This document shows positions 26,608 to 35,434 of a stretch of 64,000 nt of DNA, piece after piece. The notes below the pieces were generated by a model that worked only from the letters and a program-made list of their open reading frames with translations, was not told where the DNA came from and made no database searches. The stretch spans positions 1 to 64,000 of the forward strand of contig JADJFA010000021.1 in NCBI GenBank assembly GCA_016708875.1. Reading direction: 5' to 3'. The stretch comes from Lewinellaceae bacterium (GTDB lineage: Bacteria; Bacteroidota; Bacteroidia; Chitinophagales; Saprospiraceae). Each line of letters opens with the position of its first letter. Position 1 is the first letter of the stretch. A program made the position numbers and the translations under genes.

Positions 26608-28211
26608 ATGGCACAATTAATTGAACTCGTGCTGCTTCCGCACGAACGTGAAGATCAAAGCCTGTTGCTGGAAAAAGCTGCACGTCAAACCGGCCTTCGC
26701 CCTGACCAAATTTCCCATCTCGAAATATTGAAATCTTCGCTGGATGCGCGTTCACGTCAGCCGGTTTTTCGGGTGCGGGTAGAAGTGTTCGGACCGGGGG
26801 AAGTTTTTACCCCAAGGGCTGCTATTCTCGATGGTTTCCGTCCCGTGGATGGAAAGAAAAAGGTGCTTATTGTTGGAGCGGGTCCGGCGGGCTATTTTGC
26901 TGCCCTGGAATTGCTGGAGCTTGGTATTCAGCCCATTGTGCTCGATCGGGGCAAGGACGTGCAACTCCGTCGCCGCGATTTGAAAGCCATCCAACAGTAC
27001 GGAGAGGTCAATCCAAATTCCAATTACTGCTTTGGCGAGGGTGGGGCTGGCACCTATTCCGATGGTAAACTGTACACCCGCTCATTGAAACGCGGCAACG
27101 TGCAAAAAGCCCTGCAACTCCTGGTCGAACACGGCGCCAAAAGCGATATTCTCAGCGAGGCGCACCCGCACATTGGCTCGAACAAACTACCCGGGGTGGT
27201 GCAAAACATCCGGCAAACCATCTTGCAATACGGTGGCGAGGTGCATTTTGAGCAATGCGTCACAGATTTCATCTTAAACGACGGAAAAATACTGGGTGTT
27301 CGCACCCAAACAACAAAACCCGAAATTTCGCCTTCGCAGGAATGGTTTGCAGATGCCGTCATTCTTGCCACCGGCCATTCTGCCCGCGATATTTATCGCT
27401 TGCTTTATGCCAAGGGCATCCGAATAGAGGCCAAGCCCTTTGCGCTGGGCGTTCGAGTAGAACACCCACAACCCTTGATTGACAGCATTCAATACAAGCA
27501 AAATCAGCGTTCGGACGAACTCCCTGCGGCAGCTATAGCTTGGTATGTCAGGTAGGCGGGCGCGGTGTTTTTTCCTTTTGTATGTGTCCCGGAGGCTTGA
27601 TTGTGCCTTCGGCTACTGCTCCTGGCGAAATCGTGGTGAACGGCATGAGCATGAGCCGCCGTGATTCCCCTTTTGCCAATTCAGGCATGGTGACTTCTGT
27701 AGAGCCCGAAGATCTTGCGCCTTGGGCTAAATACAGTGTATTTGCAGCCATGGAATTGCAGGCAGAAGTGGAACAACGACTTTTTGCAGCGGGTGATGGC
27801 AGTCAAAAAGGGCCGGCGCTGCGCCTCCCGGATTTCATTGCAGGGAAAATGTCGAAGGATTTGTCTCCTAGTTCCTATATCCCGGGCTTATACCCTGCGC
27901 CAATTCACGAATTACTTCCGGGCTTCATTTACAAGCGTTTACGCGAAGGTTTGGCCGACTTTGGCCGCCAAATGCGCGGATTTCTCACTGCTGAAGCCAA
28001 TGTGGTGGCTACGGAAAGTCGTACGAGCTCGCCCGTGCGTATTCCCCGCGATCCGGCAACTTTAATGCACCCTGAAATGGAAGGGCTTTTCCCATGTGGG
28101 GAAGGCGCGGGCTATGCGGGGGGCATTATTTCGGCGGCAATGGATGGGCAGAATGTGGCGAGAGCGGCGGGCTTTGGTGATTGGTTAATTGGTGATTGGT
28201 GGATTGGTTAA
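26608..28211 (+). pseudogene. FAD-dependent dehydrogenase (one-base frameshift)
   Basis: Read across one slip this is a flavoprotein of about 534 residues. It has an N-terminal segment LIELVLLPHEREDQSLLLEKAARQTGL, the FAD motif VLIVGAGPAGYFAALELLELG near residue 90, GEGGAGTYSDGKLYTRS near 135, and the C-terminal MHPEMEGLFPCGEGAGYAGGIISAAMDG. This is the pattern of the bacterial 'FAD-binding protein/NAD(P)/FAD-dependent oxidoreductase' family with YPxxGL-like sequence. The first frame (26608-27555) ends in AIAWYVR; dropping one A near 27530 joins it to 27540-28211 with the natural SYSLVCQVGGRGVFSF sense. The C-terminal tail GDWLIGDWWIG is encoded by GATTGGT repeats. A sequencing error is likely. 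Confidence 0.82.
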
Positions 28212-28312
28212 GTGGTGATTGGTGGATTGGTTTAATGGTGATTTTGAATCTTCGCCACTAGTCCACCAATCACCAGTTTACCAATCACCAATTAACCAAT
28301 CACCTCGGTACC
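28170..28312. repeat. GATTGGT / ACCAATC heptad-octad hairpin
   Basis: Units GATTGGT, TAATTGGT, GGATTGGT, TAAGTGGT run from inside the FAD gene 3' end (28178 on). The complementary set (CCACCAATCACCAG, ACCAATCACC) follows to about 28312, in the 3' end of the small lipoprotein gene on the other strand. It lies between convergent genes. Confidence 0.85.
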
Positions 28313-28536
28313 GTCCTCAACTGCTCCTCAATTTCGCGCAAACGGATTTTCTTGATAGAGTCCACCAAATGGGGCAATTGTGTGATTTGCGCGGCCTTAC
28401 AAAGGCTGTCATACTCTATTTGTGCTTTGGCTATTTGCGCATTGGCAGTAGAGTCAATGCGCGTGCGTGTTTCAGCATCGAGGGGCGCGTTGGGAGAGCC
28501 GCAAGCGAGTAGGCAGAGGGCCGTTGCAGTAGGCAC
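28300..28536 (-). CDS. small lipoprotein of unknown function
   Basis: A 78-residue protein from a GTG at 28536 with a short hydrophobic lead and lipobox (ALCLLACG, Cys at residue 12), then a helical charged body (DAETRTRIDSTANAQIAKAQIEYDSLCKAA...HLVDSIKKIRLREIEEQLRTVPR) typical of small Bacteroidota lipoproteins. The frame is also open upstream (VKLLVPTATALCLLACG reads better as a signal peptide), but that part lies in a G run that may be miscounted and in a repeat (AGTAGGC type), so the start is uncertain. The last codons overlap the ACCAATC repeat. Confidence 0.55.
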   Translation of the reverse strand: MPTATALCLLACGSPNAPLDAETRTRIDSTANAQIAKAQIEYDSLCKAAQITQLPHLVDSIKKIRLREIEEQLRTVPR

Positions 28537-28752
28537 TAGCAGTTTTACCCCCCCCGCCTGCCAAGCCTTGGCGGGCAGGGAAGTTTTAACGTAGGAGGGA
28601 GGCAGTTGCAGAATGCAGTAGTCAGACGAAAACGCGCATTAGACATGACGTGGCTTTTTTGACCTTTATTGGTAGCGGGTTATCAAATTACCCCCTCCTT
28701 CGCTCAGGCTCCGGCGGGTAAAAAATCCCCAAATCACCGAATCAACATTAAC
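28537..28752. repeat. composite of dispersed elements between lipoprotein gene and asnS
   Basis: Contains TTTTACC followed by eight C's and a GCCTGCCAAGCCTTGGCGGGCAGG palindrome-like segment, GTAGGAGGGAGGCAGTTGCAG (also at 14190), and a full CCCTCCTTCGCTCAGG...GGCGGGTAAA element at 28691-28721. No gene is seen. Confidence 0.7.
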
Positions 28753-30201
28753 TCAGAATTCTGCGCTACCCGGATACCTCGGGAACGCAATCACATCGCG
28801 GATGTTGGTCATTCCAGTAACGAAAAGTATGAGCCGCTCGAAACCAAGGCCATAACCCGCGTGCGGGGCCGTGCCAAAACGCCGTGTGTCAAGATACCAG
28901 GAAAGTTCGTGTTCCGGAATGTGCATTTCCTGCATCCGCTGCACAAGACGGTCGTAGCGTTCTTCACGTTGTGAGCCACCAACGATTTCGCCGATGCCAG
29001 GGAACAAGATATCCATAGCCGAGACCGTAGGCCCGGGAACGCCTTCTTTCGGCTCGTCCTGGCGCATGTAAAACGCTTTGATGGCAGCAGGGTAATTGGT
29101 CAGGATGACGGGTTTTTTGAAATGCTTTTCCACCAGATATCGCTCGTGCTCGCTTTGCAGGTCGGTGCCCCAGCCTTCAACGGGATATTGAAATTTGCCC
29201 TTTTTATTCGGCGTGGAGTTTTTCAGGATATCAATTGCCTCGGTGTAAGTAATCCTAACAAACTCATTGTCAATCACAAAACGCAGTTTTTCAGTCAAAG
29301 ACATTTCGCTGCGCTGATCCTGCGGTTTGTTTTTTTCTTCTTCGATGAGGCGCTCTTCCAGAATCTTCAAATCGTCGGCGCAATGCTCGAGGGCATAGCG
29401 GATTACGTATTGCAACATCTCCTCGGCGAGGTTCATGTTGTCGTGTAGATCGTTGAAAGCAACCTCTGGCTCAATCATCCAGAACTCGGCCAGATGACGC
29501 GTAGTATTGGAGTTTTCGGCACGAAAAGTGGGGCCGAATGTGTAAATTTCTCCTAGCGCCATAGCGGCCAGTTCTCCTTCCAATTGACCGGAAACTGTGA
29601 GGTTGGTGCTGCGCCCAAAGAAGTCTTTTGAAAAGTCAACTTCTCCGGATTCAGTGCGAGGTGGTTTCCCCAATTCAAGTGTCGTTACGCGGAACATTTC
29701 TCCCGCGCCTTCAGCATCGCTGGCCGTGATGACCGGCGTATGCAGGTAGTAGAAACCCTTGTCATTGAAGAATTTATGAATCGCAAATGCCATTGCGTGA
29801 CGAATACGGAACACCGCAGCAAAAGTGTTCGTACGAAAACGCAGGTGGGCATTTTCGCGCAAAAACTCGAGGCTTTGCTTCTTTGGTTGCAGCGGGAATT
29901 CGTCGGGGTTACAATCGCCGAGGATTTCTATTTGGGTGGCCTTTATTTCCACTTTTTGCCCTTTGCCCAGACTTTCGATCAGTAGCCCCGTCGCGCTGAT
30001 GGCCGCGCCGAACTTGATACGGGCGAGCGTTGCTTCGTCCGAATTTTCAAAATCCACCACCACTTGCAGGTTATTGGACGTAGAGCCATCGTTGAGGGCG
30101 ATGAACTGATTGTTGCGGAAGGCTTTGACCCAGCCTTTTACGGTGACTTGGGTCCCGACTGGTTCAGTGCGAAGGAGTTCGGCGATTTTTGTGCGTTTCA
30201 T
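28753..30201 (-). CDS. asnS: asparaginyl-tRNA synthetase
   Basis: A 482-residue class IIb synthetase from ATG 30201 (MKRTKIAELLRTEPVGTQVTVKGWVKAFRNN); an upstream in-frame ATG at 30216 would add five residues and is less likely. The N-terminal OB fold covers about 1-110. Motif 2 is FRAENSNTTRHLAEFWMIEPEVAF (about 215-238), and motif 3 is GYGLGFERLILFVTGMTNIRDVIAFPRYPG (about 448-477). It charges tRNA-Asn in protein synthesis. A TACTTTTG promoter box is 92 nt upstream. The gene appears intact. Confidence 0.97.
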   Translation of the reverse strand: MKRTKIAELLRTEPVGTQVTVKGWVKAFRNNQFIALNDGSTSNNLQVVVDFENSDEATLARIKFGAAISATGLLIESLGKGQKVEIKATQIEILGDCNPDEFPLQPKKQSLEFLRENAHLRFRTNTFAAVFRIRHAMAFAIHKFFNDKGFYYLHTPVITASDAEGAGEMFRVTTLELGKPPRTESGEVDFSKDFFGRSTNLTVSGQLEGELAAMALGEIYTFGPTFRAENSNTTRHLAEFWMIEPEVAFNDLHDNMNLAEEMLQYVIRYALEHCADDLKILEERLIEEEKNKPQDQRSEMSLTEKLRFVIDNEFVRITYTEAIDILKNSTPNKKGKFQYPVEGWGTDLQSEHERYLVEKHFKKPVILTNYPAAIKAFYMRQDEPKEGVPGPTVSAMDILFPGIGEIVGGSQREERYDRLVQRMQEMHIPEHELSWYLDTRRFGTAPHAGYGLGFERLILFVTGMTNIRDVIAFPRYPGSAEF

Positions 30202-30292
30202 GTAATCTAATCTCACAAAGCGTGTGTCCGAGCGAGCAGATCGCCTACCGGATTCCTCCTAGAATGACACGACATGTTTTTAAAAAGAGGCG

Positions 30293-30300
30293 CAAAAGTA
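30293..30300 (-). promoter_or_regulatory. TAnnTTTG -7 box for asnS
   Basis: The minus strand reads TACTTTTG, a full match to the -7 consensus, preceding asnS by about 90 nt. Confidence 0.45.
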
Positions 30301-30373
30301 GGCTAAAACCCCGATTTTGAAAGGGTATGCTTAGAACTTGTTTTTGGGACAAAATCGTTCCATGCAAACAAGT

Positions 30374-31357
30374 CTATTCAATTTTCAAACTCTTGACCTC
30401 TCCATTGGGCGTAACCAGCAGGAATTCCTTTTTCACGACCGTTTTTTCCGTGGGCATCCGCTCTGGCAGCGTGAACCGCATAACAAGGTTGTAGGAAAAC
30501 TGCACCGCTGGCTCTAGTATTTCCGGGTTGATAACGATGTCGTAATCGTTGGCGGGCACAGCGTTATAAAAACGTGAGGTGATCTTGTCGGCGGAGTTCA
30601 CCTTGCTGTTTTCGTCAATGTCGAGGCGCTGCGTGCTGAAAGCCTGGTAACTTTCGTAGCGGTTGATCGGATAGGCCACCCAGGCGTTTTCGGCACTTAC
30701 CTTGTAGGCAGAATCAAGTTGGATGCCCAGTGTTTTGTATTGATTTTCAATGTTTTTAAGGTACTTGAAAGTCGTTTCTCGCAATTGGGAATAAATGGCT
30801 TCGGAGTCTTTGACAAAGTAATCCACCTTGACGATGTCGTAGATTTCTTGTCGGGCAGCGGCGGTCACGATGCGCTCCAACAATGTCGGATCGGTGTATC
30901 TTATGTGGATGTTTTTCTGCAACTCAAAGCCCTTGGGAATCTCGGTGTATGTCTTGCGCGAAAACAGTTTTTTGCTTACATCGTACTCGTATTTTGGCAA
31001 AAAATTCACCATATCCACATAAATATCGGCATCGGAAATGCCGAGGCTTTTGAGATCGGCGAGGAGGCCGGCAAGACGGGTATTCAGCACGGTGTTGGTC
31101 TCATCAGCCGTTTTTCCAGCCTGTGTCACGCTGAAAATGGCCGTGTAAGCACTGGCTTTTTGGTTGTAAAGCGTGTTGATGCTGATTTCAATCTGGTTGT
31201 CGCCGATGAAATGTGCAGCCTTGGGCACTGCACGATACTGGGCGTTTGGGACGATGTTTTGGTAAGTCTGTTGTTTTTCGCCGTAATTGCCCATAACCTG
31301 AGCACTAAGGGATTGGCAAAGGAGTGCGAATAGCACGAGTAGGAAGTTGTTTTTCAT
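30374..31357 (-). CDS. secreted SIMPL-domain protein
   Basis: A 327-residue protein with a signal peptide (MKNNFLLVLFALLCQSLSAQ). The body shows the SIMPL/DUF541 plan: IEISINTLYNQKASAYTAIFSVTQAGKTADETNTVLNTRLAGLLADLKSLGISDADIYVDMVNFLPKYEY (about 50-120), then KNIHIRYTDPTLLERIVTAAARQEIYDIVKVDYFVKD, with the typical alternation of a strand and a helix. Related proteins form periplasmic rings or act in stress responses, but the role here is unknown. The last residues (LLVTPNGEVKSLKIE) close the domain neatly. It is separate from asnS, with about 170 bp between. Confidence 0.78.
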   Translation of the reverse strand: MKNNFLLVLFALLCQSLSAQVMGNYGEKQQTYQNIVPNAQYRAVPKAAHFIGDNQIEISINTLYNQKASAYTAIFSVTQAGKTADETNTVLNTRLAGLLADLKSLGISDADIYVDMVNFLPKYEYDVSKKLFSRKTYTEIPKGFELQKNIHIRYTDPTLLERIVTAAARQEIYDIVKVDYFVKDSEAIYSQLRETTFKYLKNIENQYKTLGIQLDSAYKVSAENAWVAYPINRYESYQAFSTQRLDIDENSKVNSADKITSRFYNAVPANDYDIVINPEILEPAVQFSYNLVMRFTLPERMPTEKTVVKKEFLLVTPNGEVKSLKIE

Positions 31358-31395
31358 TTTAAATCTGTGAAATTGAATGGTTTAAACGTTGGAGC

Positions 31396-31429
31396 ACCCT
31401 CCTTCGCACTTCGTGCTACGGCGGGTAAA
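31396..31429. repeat. dispersed CCCTCCTTCGC...GCTACGGCGGGTAAA element
   Basis: A copy upstream of the SIMPL gene and panD, between the divergent starts. AAACGTT occurs on both sides (about 31384 and 31432), a possible short direct duplication. Confidence 0.7.
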
Positions 31430-31497
31430 CAAAAACGTTCGTCTATCCTGGAAAATTGCCATGTCAAACTTTCGGCCTTGACTTTGCCGGGAGGCTC

Positions 31498-31505
31498 TAC
31501 TTTTG
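31498..31505 (+). promoter_or_regulatory. TAnnTTTG -7 box for panD
   Basis: TACTTTTG matches the -7 consensus and ends 49 nt before the panD ATG. CTTG 17 nt upstream could serve as a weak -33 element. Confidence 0.5.
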
Positions 31506-31554
31506 CAACCGAATAAAGGCTTTGGTTGTTTTCCGAAGCCAGAAAAAGAAAAGC

Positions 31555-31932
31555 ATGTTCATCGAAGTTTTCAAAAGCAAAATACACCGCGTCCGCGTTA
31601 CGCAAGCCGACCTTAACTACGTCGGCAGTATCACCATTGATGAAGATCTGATGGAGGCCGCAAACATGATAGAAGGCGAGAAAGTGCAGATCGTGAACAA
31701 CAACAACGGCGAGCGTTTCGAGACCTACACCATTCGCGGCGAGCGGGGCAGCGGGGTTATTTGCCTTAATGGCGCAGCTGCACGGCGTGTGCAGGTAGGC
31801 GATATTGTTATTATCATTTCCTACGCTTACATGACGCCGGAAGAGGCTAAGGACTTTCGGGGCACGGCGGTGTTTCCTGATGAAAATAATAGATTGGTGA
31901 AGGGAGGGGGAGCCCCCAGAGAAGACGCGTAA
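31555..31932 (+). CDS. panD: aspartate 1-decarboxylase
   Basis: A 125-residue pyruvoyl enzyme of pantothenate synthesis converting L-aspartate to beta-alanine. The self-cleavage site is Gly-Ser in YVGSITID (about residues 22-29), where the Ser becomes the pyruvoyl group; the family's KIHRVRVTQADLNY precedes it. Later conserved parts are EKVQIVNNNNGERFETYTIRGERGSGVICLNGAAARRVQVGDIVIIISYAYM. The last ten residues (VKGGGAPREDA) are unlike the family end and lie where the sequence becomes poor, so the C-terminus may be misread. Start at ATG 31555; the longer frame upstream is not supported. Confidence 0.95.
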   Translation: MFIEVFKSKIHRVRVTQADLNYVGSITIDEDLMEAANMIEGEKVQIVNNNNGERFETYTIRGERGSGVICLNGAAARRVQVGDIVIIISYAYMTPEEAKDFRGTAVFPDENNRLVKGGGAPREDA

Positions 31933-32468
31933 TTTTTAGAATTGATATTTGAAAATTGCAGCATTTTTTTGATTGATGAATGATGAATACATGATTTATG
32001 AATGTTGAGCAGGCAAACCAGCAGGCCACCCTCCCCGGCGAAGCCCCCCCCCGCCGGGGCCCCCGCCCCCCCCCACCCCACCCCCCGCCGCCCCCCCCCC
32101 CCCCCCCCCCCCCTCCGCAAACCAGGAGGGGCCCCCCCCCCGGGGCCGCCCCCCCCAACCCCCCCCCCCCCCCCCCCCAAAAGACCCCGCCCCCGTGGAA
32201 CTCCACCCCATCCTTGTGGCAGCCCCCCCCCGGAAAAACTCTTTAAAAAAAAAAGGAGGGCGGGGCCCGGGCAAACCAAATTTTTCTTATCTTTTAATTT
32301 AAAAACGAACCCCGCGCGGCTCCAAATTGATGGGCGATTATTGGAATTATTATGGATGATTGGCGGGACATCGGCAATCGAAAATCAAACCTCCAACTCA
32401 ACAATCGTCAACCATGTAATCATCATTCATCAATCAAAAAAAGCCTGATTCCCCTAGATTTTACTTCC
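31933..32468. other. C-homopolymer-rich stretch without a gene
   Basis: Between about 32035 and 32250 the plus strand is dominated by C runs of up to about 18, interrupted by short G, A or T words; open frames here are compositional artefacts. Either side is ordinary sequence with tracts such as TTGATTGATGAATGATGAATACATGA and ATCATTCATCAATC (an inverted pair about 31970 and 32420), so the C tract sits in the loop of a possible hairpin repeat. Looks like low-quality assembly. Confidence 0.6.
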
Positions 32469-33563
32469 TCAGGCCCCCAGCTCCACAGTCCCATCTGCAT
32501 GTCTGGCAAAACGCCCCTCGGCTCTATCGTGTACCTGATCGTACCTGCTCCAGGGCCAGCCGCCAAACTTCGTGGCGTGGTAATCTTCAAATGCCTGTTG
32601 GATTTCTTCTTTGGTGTTCATCACAAATGGGCCGTACTGAATCACTGTTTCGCCAATGGGCCGACCTTGCAGGACGAGGATTCTTGCTTCTTAATCGCCA
32701 TTTGTAATGCTCAAATCCACCGCAGCATTGACCACCACAGCATGGTATTTTTCAATCACTTTTCCGGCCAGGGTTATTTGATTGCCCAAATAGAAATACA
32801 AACAACGATTGATGCCCTTGCTCGCTTTGGGAAGGGTAAAAGTGGCCCCCGGCGCCAATTTCATATTGAAAATAGCCACCTCATTGGCAGCATCGGCAGC
32901 CCAGGAATCGGGTGGCGGGGCTGGAGCGATGTGCTCGTGCAATTTACCCGCAATCACCTCTACTTCTGTGGTTTTTCCGCCAGAATCGGTATGGTTTAGT
33001 TTAGGAATTTTACTGCCCCAGAGCATTTTGAAATGCGGCTCAACCATCTTGTTTTTCTTAGGCAGGTTGAGCCAGATTTGGAACAGTTCCATGGGGTTTT
33101 CCTCGTCTTTTTTCAACAAAGGAAACATTTCGGAGTGCTGAACGCCCTTGCCGGCTGTCATCCATTGCACGTCTCCTTCGCCGTATCGCCCCGAAGCGCC
33201 CAATGAATCGGCGTGGTCAACCAAACCGTCGCGTACCACGGTAATGGTCTCAAAACCCCGGTGGGGGTGGCCTGGGAAACCCGGCACTTTTTTGCCATGG
33301 TACATCCGCCAGCCGTCTTTGATGATAAAATCATCGCCCAGACTACGGCCTTTAAGCGAGACGGCAGGCCCCATTTCCTCATTGCCTTTTGGAAACTTGT
33401 CCTCATGATGAACACAAAACAGAAATGGGTCGAGGGTATCCCAGGCAAAGCCCATGGGCTTTACTTCGAGAATGGGATCAGCGTCGGGTTTTTGTTCGGC
33501 GGTGTGGTCGCTTGATTTTGACTTTCCGCCAGAAGGCAAACCTAACATAGCCAGTAAGCCCAT
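32469..33563 (-). pseudogene. pirin family protein (in-frame stop)
   Basis: A bicupin of about 364 codons. The N-terminal cupin has the pirin signature DHADSLGASGRYGEGDVQWMTAGKGVQHSEMFP (about 132-165), preceded by FPGHPHRGFETITVV (about 113-127); these supply the metal-binding His and Glu residues. The frame is open to 32691, where a TAA (32691-32693) follows ...AAVDLSITNGD. The same frame then continues in perfect pirin sense (ARILVLQGRPIGETVIQYGPFVMNTKEEIQQAF...YHATKFGGWPW) to a TGA at 32469. A single substitution (for example AAA to TAA) explains it. Pirins are metal-binding cytoplasmic proteins, some with quercetinase activity. Without the last 74 residues the second cupin lacks its end. 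Confidence 0.88.
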
Positions 33564-35434
33564 TGAAAATTTGGTTAAAAGCCCCTTCGGTTGTCTTTGT
33601 TGGTGCGCAGATTGCTTGTTAAGATACAGTTAGTCGCTTAGTTTTTGGTAAACGAGGGGTTTAATTAAAAACAGGCGGGACAATTTACCCACAAGAATGT
33701 TTGGAATAACTGAGAGAACCCTGTTTTGAAGTCCCTGGCACGCCCGAAGCGATCATCGAAAAGCCAGGCTCGAACGGTTTCAAAGCTTGGGCTTTGTCTT
33801 CAGTCTTCGTGTTGATCACGAAGAGCACAGCTTGTTTGAAGGCGGTGTGGAATATTTTCCTTCCAAAGTTTTGGGAATAAGAAGTGATTTTTTAAAAATT
33901 AGAGAATAAAGAAAATATATTGTGATGTATTTAATAAATAAAAAATTGATAGTTTTAAAATTTAGAGAAGAAAGTGAAAAAAAGAAACCGGTTAAGAAAT
34001 TGAGAAAATTTTAAAAAACACGTTGATATGTTGAAGCGGGCAAAAAAACTTAGAAAAGCAAAAAAAAAAAAAAATTAGAACTGATTGTTTTGTTAAAGAA
34101 GGATGATTTGAATGTTTATATTAGAAAAATTGATGAATTGAAGAATAAAAGTTGTAAAAAATTGTAAAATAAAGTGTTGGGAGATGAAATTTTTATGTTG
34201 GATTTGACGAACAAAGGTTTTTCTGTATGTTTTTTAAATATTTTAAAATTCAACAGAAACAAAAAAAAGTTTTTTTTGTTAAAAAAGTTATTTGTTAAAA
34301 AAAAAAAATAAAGTTTTTGGAAAGGTAGATATTTTCTTTGAAGTTGTTCAAATGGGAAGGATCGAAAAAAGTTGGTTGTAAAATTAATTAAAGTTGTTAA
34401 TTTAAAGTTGAAAATATTTTTTTTTGAGAAATTATTTTTTGTCAAAAAAAAAATGTTGAATATTTTAAAAAATAAATTATTTTTTTGTATTTTTAGAAGT
34501 CCAAAAAAAAAAAAAAATTTGTAAAAAAAAAAGAAAAAAAATATGTTTTTATGAGTTTTAAATGATAATTAAATTTAAATTTTGAAAGATGTAAGGAAAA
34601 TAAATAAGAAAGAATGAAAGGTTTATTGATTAGAGAAAATACAAGTAGATTGAAAATTTAAGGAATTTGTAAGAATTTTTTGAGAATGAAAAAATGTTAA
34701 AAAAGGAATGATTTTGAAGAAAGATATTGTTTTACAATAAGATTAAAGTTGAAAAAGATGAGTTAAAAAGTATTTTATGTGAAAAAATAGTAAGTTAAAA
34801 AAATGAGATGGTTGTGGTTTTTTAAAAACTTATTTGAGAATTTGATATTTGTAAAGAATATTTTTATAATTGTTTATAGAGAGAAGATGTGTTAAAAGAA
34901 AAAGTTTTAAGAATAGAGGAAAAAAAAGGAAAAAAAATTGATTTGTTGAAAAGAAGTGATTGGTAAGGAAGAGGAAAGAGGAAATTTAGAGAGAAGAACA
35001 AATGTTTTAGATTTTTGCTGTTTAGAGAATGAAATTTGTTAAAATGGAAAAATAATATGAAAGGAAAATTGAAAAGAGAGAGGAGAGAGAAGAAAAAAAA
35101 AAGAAAGGTTTTGGGAACAGTTTAGACAAAGGGAAGGGGAGAAGGGAAATTTCAAAAAGGAGGGTGTTTAGAGAAAAGGAAAATTGCGAGAAAGAAAAAG
35201 ACCAAGGAAAAATTTAAACATTGATACCGTTATTGAAGTATTGGTTGTTAGGATAAAAGGAAAAGAAGAAAGAAGTTTGATTGGTTAGAAAAAAAGGAGA
35301 TGTAGAGAAGAAAAGGTCAAATTGAAAAGGAGAACGCCGATTTATTTCAGTCAAAGAAAGGGGGGAAGGAAAGGACAAAACCAAGGTAGCAAAGAACAGG
35401 ACTTAGCGGGTGTCCCATATTTGGTACAACAAAA
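33564..35434. other. 1.9-kb gene-free stretch with C-depleted low-complexity DNA
   Basis: From about 33880 to 35340 the plus strand is almost free of C and made of A, T and G words (AAAAAAA, GAAAAA, TTTTTGTT). Weak open frames here have no family character. The part at 33720-33880 is ordinary; its minus strand reads HTAFKQAVLFVINTKTEDKA, a fragment of unknown origin. Composition changes abruptly at both ends, more like poor reads or a misassembly than normal bacterial DNA. No promoter, RNA or repeat unit can be supported. Confidence 0.5.

Noticed and set aside
31998..32448. Proline-rich or glycine-rich open frames in the C-rich tract
   Set aside because: They arise in all frames from C or G runs and have no family character or start signal.
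33720..33880. Coding fragment reading HTAFKQAVLFVINTKTEDKA on the minus strand
   Set aside because: It has no start or stop in a sensible place and no recognised family; it may be the end of a gene lost in the poor sequence.
34116..34445. 109-residue Phe/Lys-rich frame on the minus strand
   Set aside because: It lies in the C-depleted low-complexity stretch; composition alone keeps the frame open.
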